64,000 bases of DNA from an uncultured Collinsella sp. (GTDB lineage Bacteria > Actinomycetota > Coriobacteriia > Coriobacteriales > Coriobacteriaceae): contig CAJLUE010000003.1 of NCBI GenBank assembly GCA_905209765.1, positions 12,151-76,150 on the forward strand. Reading direction: 5' to 3'. The notes beneath the pieces were generated by a model. It was not told the origin of the DNA and searched no databases. It worked only from the letters and a program-made list of their open reading frames with translations. This document shows positions 29,547-35,754 of this stretch, one piece after another. Each line of letters begins with the position of its first letter. Position 1 is the first letter of the stretch. The translations under genes and the position numbers were made by a program.

Positions 29547-30182
29547 ATGACTGCACGCCTCATTGTTATGGATATCGACTCCACCCTCATCAACCAGGAG
29601 GTCATCGACCTGTTGGGCGAGGAGGCAGGCGTGGGCGGGCAAGTTGCGCAGATCACCGAGCGCGCCATGCGCGGCGAGTTGGACTTTAAGCAAGCGCTCG
29701 AGAAGCGCGTGGGGCTGCTCGCCGGCCTGGACGAGAGCGTGTTCGAGCGCACCTTTGAGCGCGTGACATTTACCCCCGGCGCGTTGGAGCTTGTGCACTC
29801 GGCACACAGCAAGGGCTGGAAGGTCGGCGTGGTGAGCGGCGGCTTCCACGAGGTCGCCGACAAGATCGTGGCTGCCGCGGGTATCGACTTTTGCCTGGCC
29901 AACCGCCTGGAGGTCGTGGACGGCAAGCTCACCGGTAAGTTGGCTGCCGACATTGTGACCAAGGAGTCCAAGCTCATCCAGCTGTTGGACTGGGCAGTTG
30001 AGTGCGGCGTCGACATGGCCCACACGGTCGCTATTGGCGACGGGGCAAACGACATCCCCATGATCCAGGCCGCGGGCACTGGCATCGCGTTTTGCGCCAA
30101 GCCCAAGACGCGCGAAGCCGCCCCGTTTGCCATCGACGAGCGCAACCTGATGCTCGCCATGGACATCATCCTGCGCGACTAG
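29547..30182 (+). CDS. serB: Phosphoserine phosphatase
   Basis: 211 residues of the HAD superfamily. Motif I is VMDIDSTLINQEVID (DxDST), motif II GVVSGGFHEV, motif III Lys in KLAADIVTKESK and motif IV AIGDGANDIPMI. This is the SerB pattern: it removes phosphate from phosphoserine in the last step of serine synthesis. The start at 29547 has GAAAGG upstream; the longer frame from 29502 adds residues unlike the family. The usual N-terminal ACT domain is absent, as in short SerB proteins. Confidence 0.92.
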   Translation: MTARLIVMDIDSTLINQEVIDLLGEEAGVGGQVAQITERAMRGELDFKQALEKRVGLLAGLDESVFERTFERVTFTPGALELVHSAHSKGWKVGVVSGGFHEVADKIVAAAGIDFCLANRLEVVDGKLTGKLAADIVTKESKLIQLLDWAVECGVDMAHTVAIGDGANDIPMIQAAGTGIAFCAKPKTREAAPFAIDERNLMLAMDIILRD

Positions 30183-30219
30183 CCGATCCGTCTAACAATT
30201 GAATCAGTCCGTCCTATAG

Positions 30220-30251
30220 TTTCCGAACAATTTTGTCTTAGTGTTCGGAAA
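30220..30251. promoter_or_regulatory. Operator-like palindrome at the lar promoter
   Basis: TTTCCGAACA at 30220-30229 and TGTTCGGAAA at 30242-30251 are perfect 10-bp arms with a 12-base centre. A -10-like TAGACT lies further downstream with TTCGGA about 18 bases before it, so the right arm would cover the -35. larB starts 45 bp later. It is a candidate site for a lactate-responsive regulator. Confidence 0.55.
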
Positions 30252-30296
30252 CATACCCTTTGAGTGCTAGACTTTGCGCCGTCGAAGGGAACATAT

Positions 30297-31079
30297 ATGG
30301 ATAAGCGAGATCTTGAGCAGCTGCTGAGCGACGTTGCCGGCGGATCAGTCACCCCTGCCGACGCCCTCACGCGCATCCAGACGGCTCCGACCGCCGATTT
30401 GGGCTTTGCGCAGCTCGATCTTTCGCGCGGAGTGCGCCAGGGAGCCGGCGAGGTTGTCTACGGTGCCGGTAAAACCGCCGAGCAGATTGCCGCCATTATC
30501 GAAGCGCTGCGCGATGCCGACCAGGAGCGCATCCTAGTCACACGCTTGAATGCCGAAAAAGCCGCGCGCACCGCTGAGCTTCTTGGCAACGACATCGACC
30601 TGGGATATGTCCCGGACGCCCAGCTCGCCCTGGTGGGTGGCAAGCCCTCCCCCACCGGCAACGGACGCATCGTCGTCGCCTGCGCCGGCACGAGCGACCT
30701 GCCCGTCGCCGAAGAGGCGGCACTGACGGCCGAGTTCTACGGCAACGAGGTCGATCGCCTCTACGACGTAGGTGTCGCCGGCCTGCACCGCCTGCTCGCT
30801 CATTCCGAGGAACTAGCCCAGGCGCAGGTGGTCATCGCCATCGCCGGCATGGAAGGTGCCCTGGCGAGCGTCATCGGCGGTCTGGTGAGCTGTCCGGTCA
30901 TCGCCGTCCCCACCAGTGTGGGCTATGGCGCGAGCTTTGGCGGCGTGGCCGCACTGCTCGCCATGCTCAACTCCTGCGCCAGCGGCGTTTCGGTCGTCAA
31001 CATCGACAACGGCTTCGGCGCCGCTTACCAGGCAAGTCTTATCAATCATCTGAGTGCCGGCACGTCCTGCGCCCGCTAA
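30297..31079 (+). CDS. larB: Nickel-pincer cofactor biosynthesis protein LarB
   Basis: 260 residues. LarB carboxylates and hydrolyses nicotinic acid adenine dinucleotide, the first step to the nickel-pincer nucleotide of lactate racemase. The AIR-carboxylase-like domain is clear: GRIVVACAGTSDLPVAEEAA, VVIAIAGMEGALASVIGGLV and IAVPTSVGYGASFGGVAALL. The start at 30297 has AAGGGAA upstream; an earlier frame start at 30264 lacks support. larC begins 10 bases after the stop. larE, the sulphur-insertion enzyme, is not in this window. Confidence 0.93.
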   Translation: MDKRDLEQLLSDVAGGSVTPADALTRIQTAPTADLGFAQLDLSRGVRQGAGEVVYGAGKTAEQIAAIIEALRDADQERILVTRLNAEKAARTAELLGNDIDLGYVPDAQLALVGGKPSPTGNGRIVVACAGTSDLPVAEEAALTAEFYGNEVDRLYDVGVAGLHRLLAHSEELAQAQVVIAIAGMEGALASVIGGLVSCPVIAVPTSVGYGASFGGVAALLAMLNSCASGVSVVNIDNGFGAAYQASLINHLSAGTSCAR

Positions 31080-31089
31080 GGAGCATTTC

Positions 31090-32007
31090 ATGTCCAACCA
31101 TCAGCACACGCTTATCATCGACGGCACCTCGGGCATCAGCGGCGACATGACCGTCGCGGCCCTGCTCGACCTGGGCGCCAGCAAGGAGCACCTGCGCGAA
31201 CAGCTCGCCACGCTTCCGGTCGATGGCTTTGAGATTGCCGTTACACGCGTAAACAAGCATGGCATCGACGCCTGCGACTTTGACGTTCAGCTGGCAGAGG
31301 AGCTCGAGAACCACGACCACGACATGGCCTGGCTCTACGGCAACGAAGCGGGCACCGAGCACACACATGAGCATGAGCACCACCATCATGACCATGGCGA
31401 ACACGAACACGAGCACTGCCACGAGCATGACCATGAGGGCCACGGTCATGGCCACGAGGACCATCACCACACCCACCACCATCATCACCGCTCGCTAGCC
31501 GACGTCACCGAGATTATCGTCGGCTCTCAGCTGAGTGATGGCGCCAAGCGACGCGCGCTCGCCATCTTTACCGCGCTCGCCGCCGCCGAGGCCAAGGCTC
31601 ACGGTAAAACGCCCGAGACCGTCATGTTCCACGAGGTGGGCGCCGTCGACTCCATCGTTGACATCTGTTCAGTCGCCATCTGCCTCGATGACCTGGGCAT
31701 CGAGGATATTGTCGTCGAGTCGCTCTCCGAGGGTCACGGCACCATCCACTGTGCCCACGGCCTTATGCCCATCCCGGTGCCCGCCGTCGTCAACCTATGC
31801 CAAGCAGGCAATATCGCCCTCACGCCCGCACCGGTCGCCGGCGAGCTCGTAACGCCCACGGGCGCCGCCATCGTCGCCGCACTGCGCACGTCCGAGCATC
31901 TGCCGGCCCGCTACCGTATCGAGGCCGTCGGCTACGGCGCCGGTAAGCGCCCCTACGAGGGCTGCTCCGGCACGCTCCGTTGCCTGCTTGTTCACGTGGA
32001 TGCATAG
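31090..32007 (+). CDS. larC: Nickel insertion protein LarC, N-terminal (LarC1) domain only
   Basis: 305 residues. The LarC1 signatures are present: IIDGTSGISGDMTVAALLDL, VMFHEVGAVDSIVDICSVAI, GHGTIHCAHGLMPIPVPAV, ELVTPTGAAIVAAL and a final EAVGYGAGKRPYEGCSGTLR. Residues 70-135 form a His/Glu/Asp-rich insertion, probably a nickel store. Complete LarC is about 420 residues; the C-terminal LarC2 domain, which binds CTP, should follow the GYGAG segment but the gene stops there. In Lactobacillus plantarum LarC2 is reached by ribosomal frameshifting; here the next bases encode a TetR protein, not LarC2. The start has AAGGAG. It may work with a LarC2 encoded elsewhere, or be inactive. Confidence 0.88.
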   Translation: MSNHQHTLIIDGTSGISGDMTVAALLDLGASKEHLREQLATLPVDGFEIAVTRVNKHGIDACDFDVQLAEELENHDHDMAWLYGNEAGTEHTHEHEHHHHDHGEHEHEHCHEHDHEGHGHGHEDHHHTHHHHHRSLADVTEIIVGSQLSDGAKRRALAIFTALAAAEAKAHGKTPETVMFHEVGAVDSIVDICSVAICLDDLGIEDIVVESLSEGHGTIHCAHGLMPIPVPAVVNLCQAGNIALTPAPVAGELVTPTGAAIVAALRTSEHLPARYRIEAVGYGAGKRPYEGCSGTLRCLLVHVDA

Positions 32008-32009
32008 CC

Positions 32010-32549
32010 ATGGATGCCCGCAAAACCAAAAGCCGCGCCGCTATTGTCACGGCGTTTTCCGAGCTCCTTCGCGAGGAGGACTACGGCAAGATCACCGTCG
32101 GCGACATCATCGCGCGCGCTCACGTAGGCCGCGCGACATTCTACGGCCTCTTTAAGAGCAAAGACGACCTACTATCCGAGCTCGTGAGCGACATCTGCAC
32201 CCACGCCCTCGACGACGATGGCACACCGCTCGATGACCCACTCGTGCAGATCGAGCATATTCTCAACAATCTCTGGGAGCGTCGCCAGGGCGTCCGAGCC
32301 CTCGTAGCCGGCGCCGGCTCACGCGTCTTCGCCGACTGCCTCCGCAAGACCATCATGTCGCGCGCAGCCGAAACCGTCCCCACCGACCCAAACGGCCCCG
32401 CCGCCACCATGGACCGCAGCTTCCTACTACACCACATAGCCTCAAGCTTCGTAGGAATGGTCCAATGGTGGGCCTGGCACAACTTCGAAGCCCCAAAAGA
32501 GGACGTAGCCAAAGACTACCTATCAGCCATCAAGCCCCTCTTCAGCTAA
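32010..32549 (+). CDS. TetR/AcrR-family regulator
   Basis: 179 residues. The helix-turn-helix is at residues 20-50 (KITVGDIIARAHVGRATFYG, FKSKDDLLSEL), followed by a helical C-terminal domain resembling TetR_C/DUF-type sensor domains. It begins 2 bases after the larC stop, so it is translated with it. It may control the lar genes, including the convergent MIP and larA unit, but no direct evidence links it to a site. The last 60 codons use many A-ending codons and few G on the plus strand, unlike the first part. The 32550-32671 gap is similarly G-poor and holds no gene. Confidence 0.82.
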   Translation: MDARKTKSRAAIVTAFSELLREEDYGKITVGDIIARAHVGRATFYGLFKSKDDLLSELVSDICTHALDDDGTPLDDPLVQIEHILNNLWERRQGVRALVAGAGSRVFADCLRKTIMSRAAETVPTDPNGPAATMDRSFLLHHIASSFVGMVQWWAWHNFEAPKEDVAKDYLSAIKPLFS

Positions 32550-32671
32550 GTAACTATCCCTTCCCAAAGTGCCAACAGCAGCCCAACGCCCCTACCAGCA
32601 ACAAGCCCCTCCCATCCAAATTCAGATATATATGTTGGGTTGCTTGTACGAACGCAACAAAGACCCCGTAG

Positions 32672-32794
32672 CTGGCCGCATGGGGTAACTTCCCAGCGCA
32701 TTCCGCAGGACGCAAAAAGGCTCGCCGCACGAAGTGCGCAGCGAGCCTTTTTGCATGTCCGAGGACGCGCTGGGAAGTTACCCCATGCGGCCAG
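32672..32794. repeat. Nested cruciform element, copy 1
   Basis: Outer arms 32672-32699 and 32767-32794 are perfectly complementary over 28 bp. Linkers of 12 bases (ATTCCGCAGGAC left, ATGTCCGAGGAC right) join them to perfect inner 14-bp arms at 32712-32725 and 32741-32754. A third pair, CGCAC and GTGCG, closes the loop. It lies between the convergent tetR and MIP genes and could act as a bidirectional terminator. The linkers recur at 35633-35703 with different arms. Confidence 0.75.
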
Positions 32795-32816
32795 CGGACA
32801 ACTATGTAGCCTCAGA

Positions 32817-33548
32817 CTAGAACATGCCCAAGAAACCATGCACAAACAGCGCGGCCAGAGCGGCACCGACAAACGGCGCGATGCCAGGAACGAGCAGGCC
32901 GTACTTCCAGTTGTTGTCAGCCTTGTGCTTAATCGGCAGCACCTGATAGGCCATGCGAGGACCAAGGTCACGAGCCTGGTTCATGGCGAAGCCAGTGATG
33001 CCGCCCATGCCCATACCAACGGCCCAAACGATCAGACCGACGCAGATAGCGAGCATCAAAACGTTCTCGCCGGCACGGTTAGCGGTAGCAAGGATGGCAC
33101 TGATGAACACGAAGGTGCAGATAGCCTCGCAGAAGAAGTTACGGGCATAGTTGGTGCCCTCGGTGGTGGGGTTGGTCGAGAAGATGTTGCGCTGAGCAAT
33201 GGGATCGATGACACCATCGGAAGCCTTGAACTCATCGGCATACATCAACCACGCGATCACGGCACCCGCAAAGCCGCCGAGCATATCGGCAACCATGAAG
33301 GGGATGCAGCTGCTCCACGGCACCAGGCCGACGATGCACTGGGCAAGCACCATGGCGGGGTTCATGCACACGGCGCCGCCAAAGATAAACAGGGCGACCG
33401 AGATGCCAAAAGACCAGGTGGTGATGGCAAACATGTGGCCGGAGCCCTGATACTTGGTGCCCTTAAGCACGGTATCGCAGTGCACGCCCACGCCAAAGAT
33501 GATCATGAGGGCCGTTGCACCGAATTCGCAGAGGAGTTTGGTAAGCAT
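32817..33548 (-). CDS. MIP-family channel, probable lactate/glycerol facilitator
   Basis: 243 residues with six predicted membrane segments and two half-helices. The first NPA motif is intact (GGAVCMNPAMVLAQC), while the second reads GFAMNQARDLGPR, with NQA in place of NPA. Position between the lar genes recalls LarD (a GlpF-type lactic acid channel) in the L. plantarum lar operon, so a role in lactate movement is inferred. It lies 49 bases downstream of larA on the same strand and is probably co-transcribed. The final residue context LGPR fits the aquaglyceroporin group. Confidence 0.85.
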   Translation of the reverse strand: MLTKLLCEFGATALMIIFGVGVHCDTVLKGTKYQGSGHMFAITTWSFGISVALFIFGGAVCMNPAMVLAQCIVGLVPWSSCIPFMVADMLGGFAGAVIAWLMYADEFKASDGVIDPIAQRNIFSTNPTTEGTNYARNFFCEAICTFVFISAILATANRAGENVLMLAICVGLIVWAVGMGMGGITGFAMNQARDLGPRMAYQVLPIKHKADNNWKYGLLVPGIAPFVGAALAALFVHGFLGMF

Positions 33549-33597
33549 AAAACCTTATCTTTCTTGTCGGTTATAAACGATTCGTTTAGGCCGCGCA

Positions 33598-34875
33598 CTA
33601 GTGCTGCGCGACAACAACGCCCAGGCCATCGGGGATGACGGCAACCTTGGCATCGGCACCCTTCATCTCAAAGGCGAGCTTGAGCGCCTCCTCGATAGTG
33701 TTGACCGGCGTCATGTGCATATCCTTGAGCATCTGGTGATCGCACAGGTCGGTGACCATGATCACGGGATGATGTGCCAGGATGCGGGCGAAAATCTGGC
33801 TCGTCCACTGGTCGGGCAGGGTCTCATCCTTAGGACGATCGATGCAGGCGCGCTCAAACTCTGCCGGATCGTTGTCGGCGATGTTGTGATAGAAGCCCTC
33901 GCCGCCGTGACCGTCGGCACAACCGGCGACATCGATGATCACGCCGCCCTCGGGAAGTGTGGCCTCTGCAGCGCACATGCCCTTCACGGCCTGGTAGATG
34001 TTCTGGTCGAGGGGGTAGCCACCGTTGGTGGTGATGGCAATCTCGCACTCGACGGGCTCAACGCCGGCGAGGCTCTTCACGAACTCGCAGCCGGCCTCGT
34101 GCGCCTTGTGAATGTCGCCGGCAAAGGAGCCGATGACCTCGTGCTTGCCGTTAAGCACCACGTTAAGCACAAAGGCGAGGTGGGCCATCTCGGCGGCGGC
34201 AAACATGTCCTCGCTCACGTGGTTGTGGCACAGGTTGCCGGCGCGCGAATGAGAATCGTTCACAAACTGACCGTTGTGGTTGTACATGATGGTCTTGTAG
34301 CTGGCGATGCCAGGCAGGACGGACTTGCGGCTGCCAGAGAAACCGGCGAAGAAGTGCGGCTCAATAAAGCCCTCGGCAAGCAGCAGATCGCAATCGGCGG
34401 CAATCTTGTTGATGATGCACTCGCCACCAGAAGGCAAGGTGCCAATCTTTTTCATCATGCTGTCATCAGTCGCGACGTGCATAACGATTTCCTCGTTGGC
34501 AACGATCTCCTCGCCGTACTTGTTGACGAGCTCCTCGTGCGTCGACGGACGATGCATGCCCGTAGCAACCAGAATGCGAACGCGCGCCTCAGGCGCAGCG
34601 GAGTGGATGTGATGCAGCAGAATAGGCATCGTCACACGCGAAGGAACGGGACGCGTATGGTCGGAGCTAATGATGACAATATCCTTCTTGCCAGCACAAA
34701 GCTCCCCGAGCGAAGGCGAGCCGTAAGGGTTGGCAAGCGACTCCTCTACTAGTTCTTCCTGCGATTTCGTGGTCTTAAACTCGTTTTGATGACCTTCCAT
34801 CACACCCGCGAAGTTCTTATCCTCGAGCTCCAGATGCAACGTCTTGTGGTCAAACGGCAGTTCACATTCAAACAA
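33598..34875 (-). CDS. larA: Lactate racemase catalytic subunit LarA
   Basis: 425 residues when started from the TTG at 34875, which has GGAAGAGGG 9 bases upstream. This start reproduces the N-terminus and length of known LarA (424). An ATG-only reading would drop the conserved LPFDHKTLHLELEDKNFAG opening; a longer frame to 35112 has no ribosome site. Active-site segments are intact: IISSDHTRPVPS, ATGMHRPSTHEELVNKYGEE, EGFIEPHFFAGFSGSRKSV and ATTLPEGGVIIDVAG-like C-region ending PDGLGVVVAQH. The Lys of SRKSV anchors the nickel-pincer nucleotide. It interconverts D- and L-lactate. The MIP channel follows. Confidence 0.93.
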   Translation of the reverse strand: MFECELPFDHKTLHLELEDKNFAGVMEGHQNEFKTTKSQEELVEESLANPYGSPSLGELCAGKKDIVIISSDHTRPVPSRVTMPILLHHIHSAAPEARVRILVATGMHRPSTHEELVNKYGEEIVANEEIVMHVATDDSMMKKIGTLPSGGECIINKIAADCDLLLAEGFIEPHFFAGFSGSRKSVLPGIASYKTIMYNHNGQFVNDSHSRAGNLCHNHVSEDMFAAAEMAHLAFVLNVVLNGKHEVIGSFAGDIHKAHEAGCEFVKSLAGVEPVECEIAITTNGGYPLDQNIYQAVKGMCAAEATLPEGGVIIDVAGCADGHGGEGFYHNIADNDPAEFERACIDRPKDETLPDQWTSQIFARILAHHPVIMVTDLCDHQMLKDMHMTPVNTIEEALKLAFEMKGADAKVAVIPDGLGVVVAQH

Positions 34876-35604
34876 TGACGAGCGCCCTCTTCCTTTCAAC
34901 TGACACACTAGATAAACCGTTGGAAGGATACGCCGCTCACCGAAAAACTCCACCGTCCACCGACTCATTAACACAACGTTCATATTTGGCCCACAACAAA
35001 ACGACCGCGATCCCAAACGGGACCGCAGCCGCCTGTAAAAGACACAATAGACAGGATGACTTACGCAGCGCCGAGGCAAACATCTACCCCGAGATGTACG
35101 CACGTAAGCCATTTTGCATAAATGCGTTAATTTCTTGCATAAAATGGTGCATGGATTTCAAACCGTAACAGGGTAGTACCCTCCGGAGCGTGCATTTTTG
35201 CGAGTATTCAGCATCGCGGGATAAGATTTTGGTGTCAAAAGTCTTTCAAAAGGTAGATAGTCCTCATGACTCGTCCCATCTGGATAGCATACGGCGAGAA
35301 ACCAGCCATATACGGGCATCACCAAGGCCCAATTGTCGTGCAAAAGCATCAACAAAGGCAGCGAAAGCCGGCTATGACCTTATGCATCAATCTTTGGCTG
35401 CTGAAAACTCCGTTTTTTGCACGTCGCCCCAAGCACCACCCTCACCCAGCGGCTGATCCGCCAAAGGTCGGACATCGCAGGGCCCGCCATAGGTTTACTT
35501 TTAGGCACACTCCACAGGACGCAAGAAGCCCTCGCCGCACTCCACATTAGGCGCGAAGCGCACTTTATTTTCATCAGCTTTAATCCCTGAAGACCGAGGA
35601 CGAA
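34876..35604. other. Long non-coding gap upstream of larA with decayed repeat
   Basis: No credible gene. TGCATAA recurs near 35112-35155 and may be a regulator site for larA. ACTCCACAGGAC at 35509-35520 and AAGACCGAGGAC near 35590 resemble the two 12-base linkers of the nested cruciforms, but arms are no longer complementary, so this looks like a decayed third copy next to copy 2. Confidence 0.4.
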
Positions 35605-35731
35605 GGGACCCGACGGGTTTCCCTCTGAATGCATTCCGCAGCACGAAGCCCCCTTATCCGCAGCTCCGAAGGAGCAGGATAAGGGGGCTTCAAGTGCGAG
35701 GACGCATTCAGAGAGAAACCCATCGGGTCCC
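35605..35731. repeat. Nested cruciform element, copy 2
   Basis: Outer arms 35605-35632 and 35704-35731 match at 26 of 28 positions. Linkers ATTCCGCAGCAC (35633-35644) and AAGTGCGAGGAC (35692-35703) equal those of copy 1 at 11 and 10 of 12 positions. Inner arms 35645-35659 and 35677-35691 are perfect over 15 bp. The arms share no sequence with copy 1. It lies just past the ppc stop and may end its transcript. Confidence 0.75.
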
Positions 35732-35754
35732 GGTGAGAGCCACAGGGCTATCGA

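Noticed and set aside
31360..31495. DNA tandem repeat of CAC/CAT/GAG triplets
   Set aside because: It encodes the His/Glu/Asp-rich insertion that is normal in LarC proteins, so it is explained by the protein.
33598..35112. 504-codon reading of larA
   Set aside because: The first 79 codons have no homology to LarA and no ribosome site. The TTG at 34875 with a strong Shine-Dalgarno restores the family N-terminus.
35158..35456. Short open frames in the gap upstream of larA
   Set aside because: Overlapping 65-94-codon frames on both strands lack ribosome sites, and none resembles a known protein.
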